Numbered from the stretch's first letter, positions 38,901 through 48,589 are shown. The stretch: DNA of 64,000 nucleotides from Trichomonas tenax (GCA_023091735.1 JALKBU010000035.1:56701-120700), one strand, 5' to 3'. The notes: a model not told the origin generated them from the letters alone. Translations and numbers: made by a program.

Positions 38901-40504
38901 AAGAGTTTGTAAACATCTGGAACTTTAGTGAATGTTGTGGATATGAGTGAAGATTCGATGTCGATGAAACCTGGATCACCTGGCTCTGAGAAGCACTCTT
39001 CGAATGAATGGAAATTAGTGATTTCGGTGCACAATGAAGTGTAATCTGGTGTCTTTGGTGGTTTAATGAGTTTCAGTCTTTTATTTGCCTGGAACTCATA
39101 CATGCAGCCATTCTTCATATCGAAAAGCGGAATGAAGCAAAATGATGAAATATAAGATTCTTGTGGAGGTCTGTATGATCTCTCAACGAGGAATATAATG
39201 AATGAAAAATCTGGGTTCGGGAAGTTCTTTGCATCTAAATCAACTTCCACAACTTCATCAATATCGAGATCCATAGAACCACGCTGAATTGCTGTTACTG
39301 TACATGTTGGATCTTTTTCGTATGGGAAGCATGGAATAAATCCATCGTTCTTCGATGAAAGGTCGACGGCACGAATTAAAATTCTTGTTGGTTTAATCTT
39401 TGTCTTATGGCGAAGATGGTTGAGTTTGATGTATAACTTGTTTGTGCTGTAGTCAACACCGACGTTAATTGGGTATTTATAAGATCCTAACTTTGAAACA
39501 GAGAGATCTCTCGATCTAACGGGTGTTGTTGCTTCATTGCTGTGTTCATAGCTAGAGAACGAAACGCTAACTGTTGGAATATCGATTGCTGGAAGTAATC
39601 CTTGCTTATTTTCAAGAATATCGCGATACAATGTTGTTGTCGAAACATCTTTTGCTGTGAAGAATTTGATGTTGTATGTCGTATCATGGCCGAGTTTGAA
39701 TGGTCTATCTGCCGTCGAAAGATTCTCGATACCGCAGCCTTTGACTTCGGCATAATATGTATTATCGGTCTCAAAGTAGTCCGAGATGACGACAACTAAT
39801 GCCAAATTGTTGACAATTTTAGGATCTATGTCTGGACAAATGAAGGAGTCCACTGGACGATCTTGGCTCATTATACATTCTTTACATAGCGTTACGTTTG
39901 TTTTTGTTGATGTGTTATACAAGAAAAGACGTACATGGAATGGTGTTGGTTGTGGATCCGCGCGAATAGCGAAAGTCAAAACATAAGTCGATTGATATTC
40001 ATTGTGCAATTTCTTTTCAACTTTTTTAGAAATGGATGCAATTTCGTGGGTTTTCATGAGAGATCCCATTGGATTTCTTTCGAGGACTGGGAAATGGAGG
40101 AATTCTCTGAGTTCTTCGATATATTTTGTTAATAAAGAGCGACTCATATCATCTGAAACAGGGAAAGTTCGTTGTATCTTTATGAGCAAATCGAGAATCC
40201 TGCAGGAATATGGATCATCTTCCTTCGCAGGAATCAAATAGTTTTGAAATACTTCCTGTGTGAGAGCTGCGAACTCCAAATGTAGCTTTCTGTTGATGAT
40301 ATCGATATCATCCTTGTATTCACCTATGTAACACTTCGGGCAAATACCGAGGCAGCCTGTGTGAACGCATCTCGCGAATACCCAATTGCCACACTCCTTG
40401 GAGACCTCAAGGATGTCGTATTGGATGATGCTCAAGTGATATTTCTCTGTGGATGAATAAGGGAAAAGTGCTACTGCTTTGTAGTTGCAATCTTTCCACG
40501 TCAT
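35972..40504 (-). CDS. DOCK-family Rho GEF (SH3, DHR-1, DHR-2)
   Basis: The 1510-residue protein has an N-terminal SH3 domain (residues ~8-62: 'AVALFPYSS', 'ILEVSKECGNWVFAR', 'GICPKCYI'). A C2/DHR-1 region follows at ~330-480, a helical middle part at ~540-1080, and a DHR-2 domain at ~1110-1490. DHR-2 features are 'RYYGAKFFG'-type 'RFYGAKFFGDCF', 'YIFNVKPLVEDSY', and the end segment 'VHNYVVADDFRPLHNQIVEQF'. SH3 plus DHR-1 plus DHR-2 is the DOCK-A/B layout; its partner in animals is ELMO. It should activate Rac-like GTPases for actin remodelling, for example in the amoeboid change on host cells. Length is a little under DOCK1 (~1860). A fragment of its C-terminus is copied at 26683-26871. Confidence 0.9.
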   Translation of the reverse strand: MTWKDCNYKAVALFPYSSTEKYHLSIIQYDILEVSKECGNWVFARCVHTGCLGICPKCYIGEYKDDIDIINRKLHLEFAALTQEVFQNYLIPAKEDDPYSCRILDLLIKIQRTFPVSDDMSRSLLTKYIEELREFLHFPVLERNPMGSLMKTHEIASISKKVEKKLHNEYQSTYVLTFAIRADPQPTPFHVRLFLYNTSTKTNVTLCKECIMSQDRPVDSFICPDIDPKIVNNLALVVVISDYFETDNTYYAEVKGCGIENLSTADRPFKLGHDTTYNIKFFTAKDVSTTTLYRDILENKQGLLPAIDIPTVSVSFSSYEHSNEATTPVRSRDLSVSKLGSYKYPINVGVDYSTNKLYIKLNHLRHKTKIKPTRILIRAVDLSSKNDGFIPCFPYEKDPTCTVTAIQRGSMDLDIDEVVEVDLDAKNFPNPDFSFIIFLVERSYRPPQESYISSFCFIPLFDMKNGCMYEFQANKRLKLIKPPKTPDYTSLCTEITNFHSFEECFSEPGDPGFIDIESSLISTTFTKVPDVYKLLTTKSDKDATFEEISIYDVQYYYPWGAKILFELSKIICEDERNSSRALYAFISTLKALDQAASRDPFLERVLNSFISAYFINENQFLAKLGQALLQYTAKVLESTNTEDHQIQSAMANIQRALASILRVIVESVNFAKMNKQAVDEQQVRKDFKMVFDSTCKRISSTEKMAVVQRQFLIRALPHFLQLMNSFFSKKEVIDFALIAFSSTPAAANDKLKVFDHFANSEIFRNEEIRRGLLPEIIKEVIKDDYKSCIVEKVLPLGVTIFFSMLGSSSSFTGAIQQLSPFFSMMIGQPDYSTPLILYIYYSMTLGVKQILTYGGNPAKTFSDITETLLKAVDDASPSILFALVPAFVKVFLLSQDDQFSETRKDVILLIKTISSFYRQFLHRFEIFTPLDRAIYSQMFAIDLTPISHLLPLLIENVPKDYHFDSSIFIPLFHMYISSKDTGVRQVIMKALGQIFTAEGKKMQAIGTPIVDALIAVMSVEGMAEIVSIFDIITEILPSAKQSVAKLIQFSQNLANLSLYPPNASYEDERVTSIIFLLEGFRNSESAMINFPHFAVMLYDLHISLNNHVEAAEVLTFINKFLGDKNPDDECRPESIFPAQTVFERRRALMNRAYELYMQAQFFEHAVECTNELRSMLEPRYDYAGLARVCELESRAWKEITTIERTQLNRFYGAKFFGDCFDEIHRNKTFIYRRGGYFDNGQMLAFMKQKFPTAECSPRPPPENADFSKGYVYIFNVKPLVEDSYCPEESPAGVMTRTVCRIKKFYSEVPVRVRIEGKKYNEIAEYHRHITEYEVQYPLEGIVRRAQILNSTGPRVMSPVECAVFDTNAKSLELLQKASSYWRCLTYDVPFDKSAVSAFSMLINGIVNAAVNGGTKLFQELFLEGDLAKLPEQVKWAPKLKEAFVSQLKAVNFAISVHNYVVADDFRPLHNQIVEQFVEMQKSMESQVGAVDFNVTTTSLGKIPQAMPPKE

Positions 40505-41054
40505 TTAGAATTTTTTTGAAATTTCCTGACACTTCATTTTTCGTTTCCTTACTTGCTTCGATTCCCTTTTTTATAAGAATTTGAATTTTCTATTATTTCG
40601 AATTATTATATGTATGGTTACATGACAGATGATTTTATCCAAAAAGTGCTATGTTCAAATAAGGTTACTTGTATATTTTGTCTATTTCATGAATATATTC
40701 TTCATCATTCTTTTGAGCGATAACTAATATCATCTTTTGAAACAAGCTCGTATTGCCAGCATTGCTAAATCTTGGAAACTTTAGTTTTTGAATGCATCAC
40801 ACATAAGATGGATGTTTAAGCAAAATTGAAACTGCGAAACATAGATACATATTTTCAAGTACATCGAGCTGCAAAACAGCTTCTTCTGTTGCAACAAGTG
40901 ATCAACTCAAAATCTCTCATAAATCGAGACAAGGTGGCAAGTTTGCATAACAGAAAAGAAAACAAAAACTCAACTTAAACATATCTCTTAATGTTTTCGA
41001 AAAGTTGGTGGAAAAATTACAAAAATATGACTTTTATCATTTTTCATATTTTGG
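40505..41054. other. Divergent intergenic, DOCK / ankyrin genes
   Basis: AT-rich. A TCATTTTTCATATT stretch from about 41037 lies just before the inferred ankyrin ATG and resembles a trichomonad initiator. No other feature was seen. Confidence 0.45.
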
Positions 41055-42076
41055 ATGTCGGGAATTCAACCTAATTGGAAGTCCATTGCTTCAAATATCG
41101 ACAATTACATACATGACGATAATTTCTACAAATCACGCAGTTCCTCAGATTTATCGAAAATCCTCATTTTGCTTTTTTGAGTGTTGAACAGTTTTACGAG
41201 TTTTTCGTCAATTGCTCATATCACCACAACGATTCTACAATGTTCGAACTTCTGAAGCACATCATTGTGAAACACTCTGGAAGTTTTCAAGAAATTCAAG
41301 AAATTTTTAGAGCACTTTTAACAGTTTTCAACATTCCTATATTCTATTCTATATTTGAGAGTCTTATTCGAATGCACTCATCATCAGATCAAAATTTATC
41401 AAATTCCAACTTAGCTTCAAAGATTTCAGGGCTTGAAAATACTTTTAATCACCAAAATGAAGAAATGCAGTCCAAATTAAAAGATATTCAGTCCAGAATC
41501 TTCAACGATATTGACAGGCGCCTTCAGCATATTGAGACAATTATAATTAATCCAAACATAACATCTTTGAAATCATTCATAAAGACAACAGCGAATTTTG
41601 ATCAAATATATCAAATTTTTGAACAAATCACAGAGCAGAATGATGTAGAAGCATGCAAATACAGAATTCAAGAAAAGTATCATGAAGTCCTGCAAGGTCG
41701 TGAAACAATTTTTACGAAGATAGCTATTCGCCTTGATTTTGCTATGTCAAAATTGATGGTTCAAAGTGGTGCAGATCCATTTGCTAAAGATGGCGGTGGA
41801 TACACCATTCTATATCGGTATTGTTCAAGAGATCATTTGGAAGCAGTCAAATATTTTTCCAATCTTCCAAACTCCAATATTAATGTAAAATGTGCTGGTG
41901 GTAATTGGACACCTTTAATGGAAGCTATTGCTGCTGGAAAATATGAAGTTTGTGAATATCTCATTTCAAGAGCAGAAATTGATCTTAATGCAACGAATTC
42001 TAACGGCGAAACAGCTTTATCTTTAGCACAAAACTGTCATATCAAAACTCTTCTTATATCAAAAGGTGCGAAATAG
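41055..42076 (+). CDS. Ankyrin-repeat protein of the trichomonad family, with a one-base frameshift
   Basis: The main open frame (41177-42076) lacks any early ATG. A short frame from ATG 41055 ('MSGIQPNWKSIASNIDNYI' in outline, then 'SDLSKILILLF') ends at TGA 41176-41178, exactly where the second begins ('LSVEQFYEFF'). Together these make the usual N-terminal domain of trichomonad ankyrin proteins. The two frames meet in a run of six T's at 41172-41177; a seventh would join them. Next comes a helical region with a coiled coil (~100-160), then three ankyrin repeats ('GGYTILYRYCSRDHLEAVKYF', 'GNWTPLMEAIAAGKYEVCEYL', 'NGETALSLAQ'). Two or three repeats are fewer than in most relatives. Frameshift or base-call error are both possible. 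Confidence 0.7.
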
Positions 42077-42218
42077 CACAATATATAATACACATAATCC
42101 TCCGACTCTCAATTGTGCATTATGCTGTAACAATGATGGAGATATAGATTGTAATAGTACTGATCTGAATTCTCATCAAAATAATCAGATTATATTCATG
42201 GCTTGTCTAAAATTGATA
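42077..42218 (+). other. Short stretch between ankyrin gene and foldback element
   Basis: AT-rich; nothing is supported here. It ends with the TA dinucleotide (42217-42218) that flanks the foldback element. Confidence 0.4.
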
Positions 42219-42969
42219 CGTAAGTCGGCGAAACTCGTTTTTTAACTCACTGGATTAACATTTTGCTAAGTTATTGAACCCCAATGTATAAAATCCTGTT
42301 GTGCATGATATATTAAAGAATTAGCTTACAAAGTCTATATTTCATTAAAATATTAGATATATCTTGCATCAAAAACATTGATTTGCCATGATGTGCTTTA
42401 CTCATTATAATATATTATATTCACATTATATAGCATTTTTATAACGTAAAATATGTTGTTGTCGATGATAAATATATAAATCTAATCACAAATATGCTTT
42501 TTTAGCTTTTTTTTGAAAAAAAGTATTCCAAGTGTTCACACATAAGCTCTGTGTGTTATTCTTCTCAATTTAATAAACTTGTCAAATTTAGCCCCGCAAA
42601 AAAGAGTCATCATTATTTTTGGGAGAATAACACACATAGCTTATGTGTGAACACTTGGAATACTTTTTTTCAAAAAAAAAGCTAAAAAAGCATATTTGTG
42701 ATTAGATTTATATATTTATCATCGACAACAACATATTTTACGTTATAAAAATGCTATATAATGTGAATATAATATATTATAATGAGTAAAGCACATCATG
42801 GCAAATCAATGTTTTTGATGCAAGATATATCTAATATTTTAATGAAATATAGACTTTGTAAGCTAATTCTTTAATATATCATGCACAACAGGATTTTATA
42901 CATTGGGGTTCAATAACTTAGCAAAATGTTAATCCAGTGAGTTAAAAAACGAGTTTCACCGACTTTGCG
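42219..42969. mobile_element. 751-bp foldback (MITE-like) element flanked by TA
   Basis: Two nearly perfect inverted arms (about 42219-42565 and 42622-42969, ~347 bp each) enclose a ~56-bp loop. The outer ends are CG(T/C)AAGTCGG(C/T)GAAACTCG, with one base gap. The arms match almost base for base inward, for example CACTGGATTAACATTTTGC against its complement and AAGTGTTCACACATAAGC at the loop edge. A TA dinucleotide lies on each side (42217-42218 and 42970-42971), as in Tc1/mariner insertions. No ORF is present, so it depends on a transposase elsewhere. High arm identity suggests recent insertion or gene-conversion-like arm correction. Confidence 0.85.
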
Positions 42970-43275
42970 TATAAAAATTTAATTGCCCTTATATTCATTG
43001 TCTAAAAAATGATGTTTTTCTTTATCAATTCATTATTTCGAAATAAAAGTCACTTCACAGAATAAACATAGTAATATACTATCTTTCTATGTTGCTAAAA
43101 TATGATTATACTCTTTAAATATTCCTAAAAAATCACTTTTTAACCTCCGAGTTAACATGATTTATTGAAGAAATTTTTGATGCCCAAAAAGAATTGAATT
43201 TGATTTCTGGATAAGAATAAAGAGGTGATAGAAATTCAAAGATTTTTTTTCTAAAATCTTTGTCAAAAATATTTG
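42970..43275. other. Intergenic after foldback element
   Basis: AT-rich spacer before the armadillo-like gene. No feature was recognised. Confidence 0.5.
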
Positions 43276-44745
43276 ATGGATTATAAAGATGATAACCTGG
43301 CTGAGACTCAATCAGAAAAAGCGAAGAAAGTCAATGGCCTGGTTGATGCTGATGAGCAAGCAGTGACAAGCTTTATAGAAATCGTAGACACAATTGATAA
43401 AACAGAAGACAAAGAAGTTCTCGATAATTTAGCATGTGAGTTATGGAAATGTTTCAAATCAAAAACTCATGAACATGAAATTAAATCTCTAATTACACCA
43501 GAAGTAGTAAATTCGATCTTAAAATTGATAGATTATACAGAGAAGATTGATTGTTTTCCATGTATTTCGTGTCTAGATCACTCAATAATACTATGTGAAG
43601 AATCAATTCCTCATATAATGCAATCTAACATTTTCAACAAATTAGATTTTTTGCTTATTCATGCCCTCGAGTTAAATCAAATGGATAAATATAATATGTA
43701 CGGTACAATAATAAGAATAGTTCGGAATTGTTCACAATCTGAAACTTCAATTTCACAATACATCGTAAATCACTCTTTATTCATTCATATTGTAGAAAAC
43801 TTTACTTATTTCGTCAATCAAGAGATTTTAGAAACTGATAACACATATATTACCGATACTTTAACAATGTTATTAGATTGTATTATCGCTTTTGATACAT
43901 CAGTCCTTGATCTACCAATAGAATTAGTAGAAAGAGTTTCTGAACTGATTGTTACTGTGATACAGAACAAAATTTATTTTCTATTTCCAAAAGTCCAAGA
44001 ATACTTATCAGATTTACTTGGTGTATATGACGAACTTTTTCAAAAGATGTATAAAGTATATGATGCTATACTAGAATTCATAAATAACGAGATAGATGAT
44101 GTGACCATGGACGAAAGGCCTTCTGGAAATGAAATATACCCACTTTTAGCAAGCCTAACCACTCTACTTCAATATGCATTTAGCAAAACTTCATTTCTTG
44201 GTGATTTCAAATATTTAATCAATTTTGCTATTCATATATCGAAAGAAATTGATTACGATGCACTTTTCTATTATGCATTTCTCCACAAAGGAATCATGTG
44301 TGAAGAGAACTCTGAAAACGTAAATGAAGCATTTTATCTATTGGGAGCAAAAACAATCTTTGATAACCAGATCTCAACGGATATAGATCTTGGTGAAGTT
44401 CTTAGTATGTGTTCTGATGTGCAAGATTGTATGATCGATGGAAAAACCGCTTTTTCTGCATTTTTGTTTTCATATCTTCTTTTAGCACCAGAATGCATAT
44501 TAGAAGTTCTATTCCAAGACAACCAAATCGGCGATTTCTTGATATCACTTGAAGGCCTTTCGATCAAAACATCTAAATTAATTATTGATGTTTTGAACCG
44601 ATTCATTAACGTGATAGGTATACAATACTTCCAGCTTGAGGGCTACACTTATATGATGGAAGTTGCAGCTCCAGAATTCCTTGAAGAAGCACTTGAATTA
44701 GAATTAGATTGGCGAATCGAAACTCTGCTTCAGTACTATGACTGA
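43276..44745 (+). CDS. Armadillo-like helical-repeat protein, trichomonad type
   Basis: The 489-residue protein consists of armadillo-like helix triplets (for example 'IIRIVRNCSQSETSI', 'TLTMLLDCIIAF') with acidic, Asp/Glu/Asn-rich loops. There is no membrane segment. I do not recognise a named family. A protein of similar size and build is encoded at 54445-55761 on the other strand, and the two may be distant paralogs; they share length, acidic loops and a helical C-terminus but little exact sequence. The start is ATG 43276, directly after an in-frame TTG that I reject. It ends in TGA. Confidence 0.75.
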   Translation: MDYKDDNLAETQSEKAKKVNGLVDADEQAVTSFIEIVDTIDKTEDKEVLDNLACELWKCFKSKTHEHEIKSLITPEVVNSILKLIDYTEKIDCFPCISCLDHSIILCEESIPHIMQSNIFNKLDFLLIHALELNQMDKYNMYGTIIRIVRNCSQSETSISQYIVNHSLFIHIVENFTYFVNQEILETDNTYITDTLTMLLDCIIAFDTSVLDLPIELVERVSELIVTVIQNKIYFLFPKVQEYLSDLLGVYDELFQKMYKVYDAILEFINNEIDDVTMDERPSGNEIYPLLASLTTLLQYAFSKTSFLGDFKYLINFAIHISKEIDYDALFYYAFLHKGIMCEENSENVNEAFYLLGAKTIFDNQISTDIDLGEVLSMCSDVQDCMIDGKTAFSAFLFSYLLLAPECILEVLFQDNQIGDFLISLEGLSIKTSKLIIDVLNRFINVIGIQYFQLEGYTYMMEVAAPEFLEEALELELDWRIETLLQYYD

Positions 44746-44979
44746 TTTTGTTTTTTCTTATAGAGTTAATAAATGTTTGTATTAATGCTTATTTTCAATG
44801 CGAAAAAAAGATGCCATAAATCGATGGCTTGATTTTCATCGAAAAGCGATTAATTTTTGTGAATTTTTGGTGTGTTAACTTTCTAGCGATGACATCCGCC
44901 AAAGAGAGTGCTTGAAACAAAAACTTGATCGTAACATTTTCAAAAAACATATATACAATATTAATATTTAGAACATATA

Positions 44980-45858
44980 TTAGTCCTTAGCCGCAGAAGC
45001 TGATGCGGATATGGCATCAGTGAGAAGTGGTGTTTCATTCATAGAATGATGATGAGCTTTACGTCTGATTGTATAAACAAGGCAGATTGCAAGAAGGATG
45101 GCCTGCTGGATAGCGGCAACAAAGATTGGAAGCCATGTTGTCCAGTGATCTTTGTTAGCGAACGCCATGAAAGATACATTGAGAAGGCCTCCTGGTGCCT
45201 GGATTGCAAGCAAGAGCATAGACAACGATCCTGGGCCCTTAATCTTGCATGTAGTAATCATTTGCGGAATATATTGACAAACGGCGAAAATACCACCGAT
45301 GGCACCAAGAACTGTTCCATAGTAACGAAGTACATAGCAAGAGAAACCGTAGAGTGTTCCGAAAATTATAAACACCATTTCGGAAACAATATCAGCGATG
45401 AAAAGTATCATTGTGATAGAAATCTGGAACTTCCTCTCGAGTGTGATCGCACTCATTGGTCTTGAGCTACGCGGCTGCTTATCGAAGTAAATAAAGTTAA
45501 GAAAAACGTTTGCTAAATACATGTACCAGAGCAAGAAAAGGTTAAAGAACGTAACAAGTCGAGGCATGTATGCTGTAAATGGCGAATGAATCACACCGAC
45601 AAAATCAGCCGAATGTAATGCAAGATAATTCACAAAATTTATGATCTGCCCGTAGCTGATCATGCACATAGTCAGTGTGTTCATTCCAAAATTGGATCTT
45701 CTGGCAATAAATTTTTGTAGCTGCGGAATAACAGAAACAATTGTTCCTGTTCCTACGCCAATGCCCACGAGAAGCCACGGAATGGCGATCTTATGGTAGC
45801 ATTTGCTGTAATCTGTGAATCCTGCAAAACTATAATCATAGCCAAGAAAGGTATCCAT
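44980..45858 (-). CDS. PQ-loop repeat transporter (lysosomal amino-acid exporter type)
   Basis: The 292-residue protein has about seven membrane segments and two PQ-loop motifs: 'SVIPQLQKFIARRS' (residues ~42-55) and 'CQYIPQMITTCKIKGPGSLS' in outline (~190-210). In this family (PQLC2, cystinosin, SWEET relatives) the PQ prolines form the hinges of each triple-helix bundle. The C-terminal tail holds 'NETPLLTD', an acidic-dileucine-like signal that sorts such proteins to lysosomes. A role in exporting amino acids from digestive vacuoles is inferred. It diverges from the Rab gene 98 bp away; TGACATGTAAA lies between them. Confidence 0.8.
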   Translation of the reverse strand: MDTFLGYDYSFAGFTDYSKCYHKIAIPWLLVGIGVGTGTIVSVIPQLQKFIARRSNFGMNTLTMCMISYGQIINFVNYLALHSADFVGVIHSPFTAYMPRLVTFFNLFLLWYMYLANVFLNFIYFDKQPRSSRPMSAITLERKFQISITMILFIADIVSEMVFIIFGTLYGFSCYVLRYYGTVLGAIGGIFAVCQYIPQMITTCKIKGPGSLSMLLLAIQAPGGLLNVSFMAFANKDHWTTWLPIFVAAIQQAILLAICLVYTIRRKAHHHSMNETPLLTDAISASASAAKD

Positions 45859-45892
45859 GTAAACACAAAAATTATTCTAATCTAAATAAATC

Positions 45893-45903
45893 TGACATGT
45901 AAA
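45893..45903. promoter_or_regulatory. TGACATGTAAA motif between PQ-loop and Rab genes
   Basis: One copy sits in the 98-bp divergent promoter, 34 bp from the PQ-loop ATG and 53 bp from the Rab ATG. Read on the plus strand it faces the Rab gene. It could serve both. Confidence 0.5.
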
Positions 45904-45956
45904 TCAATTTTCTTCAAACGGTTTGACAATTTTTTTCTTTCATAATTTTTTTTTCT

Positions 45957-46550
45957 ATGCAAGCTGATAATTCAACTACATTTCGTGCTGTGACTATTGG
46001 AGAAAGTTCTGTTGGCAAGACATGCTTAGTCAACAGGTTCATTCGCAATAAATTCAACATGGCAGAGGCAAATACCGTCGGCGCAATCTACGACACATAT
46101 ACAGAACGTCGTGGCGACCAATCTATCGAAGTTCAAATTTGGGATACGGCCGGGCAAGAAAAATTCCGAAGTTTAGCGCCCGTTTACTATAGAGGTGCGG
46201 ATGCTGCTGTTGTCGTTTTTGATATGAGCAAACGTTCAACATTTTCAACCATTCAATCGTGGATCGATGACTTCAAGGCGGTCGCTGGCGAGCAGAATGC
46301 CGTTTTAATTGTCGGAAATAAAGTTGATCTCGCTGATCAGTTGCAAATTACCCAAATGGAAGCTCTTGAGTGGGCTACAGCACATGGCTGTCGTTTCTTC
46401 GTGACATCTGCTAAAACTGGCGAAGGCGTTAGAGATTTATTTACGGCTCTCGTTGATATCCTTATATCCAAGAGGAGTGAGGAGGAAGTTGCCGGTGTTA
46501 CACTTACTAAACGCAAAAGCAATGATGGCGAAAAGAAATGCGCGTGTTAA
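45957..46550 (+). CDS. Rab-family small GTPase
   Basis: The 197-residue protein has all G motifs: P-loop 'GESSVGKT' (residues 15-22), switch I Thr in 'NTVGAIYDTY', 'WDTAGQEKF' (switch II), 'GNKVD' and 'TSAKTG'. The end 'KKCAC' carries the CxC double geranylgeranylation signal of Rabs. Rab family motifs 'YYRGADAAVVVFD' and 'RSTFSTIQSWIDDF' are present. The switch I is unusual in having 'VGAIYDTYT' instead of the IGVDF/IGAAF strand, so I do not name a subfamily, though it is nearest to Rab5/Rab21/22-like forms. Trichomonads have very large Rab sets for endocytosis and phagocytosis. Confidence 0.95.
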   Translation: MQADNSTTFRAVTIGESSVGKTCLVNRFIRNKFNMAEANTVGAIYDTYTERRGDQSIEVQIWDTAGQEKFRSLAPVYYRGADAAVVVFDMSKRSTFSTIQSWIDDFKAVAGEQNAVLIVGNKVDLADQLQITQMEALEWATAHGCRFFVTSAKTGEGVRDLFTALVDILISKRSEEEVAGVTLTKRKSNDGEKKCAC

Positions 46551-47764
46551 CTGAATTTTTATTCATCACACGCTGAAATTAATTTATTCTTATGTATAAA
46601 AGCATTCATCTTTCTCATCTACGTCTCTTTTACTGATGTTTCCACTGCTTAATTGCAGGAATGGACATATTTTTTGAGTATTTTCGATATTCAATTTGCT
46701 AAAACCTCAAAACAATTTTGGTACCGCTATAATTTCACGAAGGGGAACTGCTGAATATGTTGTTACTGACCAATTCAGAAACTCTTATTATTCGATATCA
46801 GCCTTAACTTGAGTCACTCGGCTCAACCATTGTGATTTCAATCCCTAACGTGTACGGCGGCATATGGAGGCCCTTCACGCTGAGTGTGAATGATAAACAA
46901 GGATGACAGAATTTATTAATTCATTTTTGATGTGGAAATAACAGACGAACTATTAATTAGCTATTTCACCGATTTATTTTTGTTAAAAAAATTAAAATCT
47001 GATTAAATTTTAAAATTCAAAATCATTTTAGAACAATTTGTTATTCTATTTTTAACAACAGTTAAAAACAAGAGCAAACAAGAATGCACGAATAGCAAAA
47101 CCAGTTCACATGGATACAATACATTCAATATCATCATCCATGCTCAGATATGGAAAAATTGGTCTCCAAAATTATGCGCCATAAGTGGCCATGATTCTCA
47201 TAGAAAGCACAATGATGTTACATACAGCTCATTTATTAACAGCAATAGCTTCTACACAGAAACATTATTTCATTTTAAAAATTTAATTTAAGAAGATAAG
47301 TAAACAATGAAATTTCACCTTAAATCCACTATCAATGTACTTTGGCAATGATACAATTTTCAAATTCTTTTTAAATTTTACAATGTACGCTTAATTATTA
47401 TTTCAAACTAATCAAAATTAATGAATAATAGCGAAAGCTATTATTCTTAAATTTTTCTAGTAGAATACTTTAATATATACCAATCGCAAACTAAAAATTC
47501 ATGCATTACATAATATATAAAATGTTAGTCTAGCAAATCGATATATATCAAGTATATGTTATAATTTCTATCATAAATTACCCAATAAAGCACAAATTTT
47601 TAACACCATATTAAATGGAATTAAAATATAGAATTATTGAAGCAAATTATGATAGAGAACTATATGAGTAAATAAATAATAAAAAAGCAAGGATACCTTC
47701 TAATAAATGATATTAAATCATATTAAATCGAGGTTGTTGGTTAATAACATAGAATGAAGTTCAT
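46551..47764. other. Intergenic, 1.2 kb, with a possible structured RNA patch
   Basis: No protein gene is seen. Bases ~46660-46900 have fewer AT runs than the flanks and contain local stems such as TTGAG-TCACTCGG-CTCAA (46810-46826) and TTCAC-GCTGA-GTGTGAA (46874-46890), followed by a GAATGATAAAC word. An ATTTTTTGA, like an Sm site, lies near 46670. I could not match this to a known snRNA, RNase P/MRP or SRP RNA. The rest (46900-47764) is featureless and AT-rich. Confidence 0.3.
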
Positions 47765-48181
47765 TTATTGCTTTTTATGGCCAAGTTTTGCAAGGATTTG
47801 GTCGCGGCCCGAACGACGAAGCTCGATTAAGGTTTTACGAGCTTTATCCATCTTCAGTTTCGTGATCACAACGTTAGATGGATGAACAGGGAAGGTAACG
47901 GTCTGTCCGTTAATCTTCTCTGTTGTGAACGAATCAACATAAATACGCATTTCGGTCAGGCTAACATCTGTTACCTTTCCGATGCGGTTCTGTTGACGTC
48001 CTGAGAAAATCTGTACTTCATCATCACGACGAATAGGAAGGCGCTTGATGCCGTAAGACTCCTGGAGCTCCTTAGAAAGTGGAGCAGACATGGCCCTATG
48101 CTTAGCGTCCTTATTAGCGTTGAAGTATGATTTTCTCACCTTGCGCGCTTGACTGGAGACAAATGGATTGGTCTTTGCCAT
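47765..48181 (-). CDS. RPL26: 60S ribosomal protein uL24 (L26)
   Basis: The 138-residue product matches uL24/L26 throughout: 'SSQARKVRKSYFNA', 'HRAMSAPLSKELQESYGIKRLPIRRDDEV' in outline, and the KOW motif 'VQIFSGRQQNRIGKVTDV', followed by 'VHPSNVVITKLKMDKAR'. It binds 28S rRNA near the exit tunnel and assembles early. I choose ATG 48181 (MAKTNPF). The frame runs on to ATG 48241, but its extra 20 residues are not part of the family. TGACATGTAAA (48244-48254) lies 63 bp upstream. Codon use is richer in G/C than in the neighbours, as with eL32. Confidence 0.95.
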   Translation of the reverse strand: MAKTNPFVSSQARKVRKSYFNANKDAKHRAMSAPLSKELQESYGIKRLPIRRDDEVQIFSGRQQNRIGKVTDVSLTEMRIYVDSFTTEKINGQTVTFPVHPSNVVITKLKMDKARKTLIELRRSGRDQILAKLGHKKQ

Positions 48182-48589
48182 TTTAATTATGTCACATTTC
48201 TCTGGCCATGGTCGAGTGATTTTGGTTGTCAGATTCTTCATTATGACATGTAAAAATATATTTTTGACCTTTTAACCATTTTGCCATTTAACAGCATTTG
48301 GAACTCTTAATACCTCATAAATGTATCGATTGTTCTGAAGTTTTAAGTTTAAATATTAATCTTAAATGAATTTGATTTGTCATATTTTAAAATAGTTAAT
48401 AAAATTATTCCAAGCCTGCACACAGTCAGTATTCATCTTTCTGAACTTATATTCGAACAATGTATGTTTTATATATTTTCAAAATTTTGAAAATCATATT
48501 ATTTCGAGGTCCCTAAAAAGAGAATAGATTTGATTTTGGAAAATTAAGAGATACATTGATTTTTATGTATAAATTTTATTTATATTTTT
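48182..48589. other. Divergent intergenic, uL24 / coiled-coil gene
   Basis: This AT-rich gap has the TGACATGTAAA motif at 48244-48254 and no other feature that I recognise. Confidence 0.5.
48244..48254 (-). promoter_or_regulatory. TGACATGTAAA near the uL24 start
   Basis: An exact plus-strand TGACATGTAAA (TTTACATGTCA in the uL24 direction) begins three bases above ATG 48241 and 63 bases above the preferred ATG 48181. The position favours a promoter element over a coding stretch and so supports the downstream start. Confidence 0.5.

Noticed and set aside
42219..42969. CRISPR-like or tandem array.
   Set aside because: The structure is one inverted pair, not direct repeats with spacers; the host is a eukaryote.
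46551..47764. U2, U4 or U6 snRNA gene in the gap after the Rab gene.
   Set aside because: None of the conserved core sequences of these snRNAs could be found on either strand.
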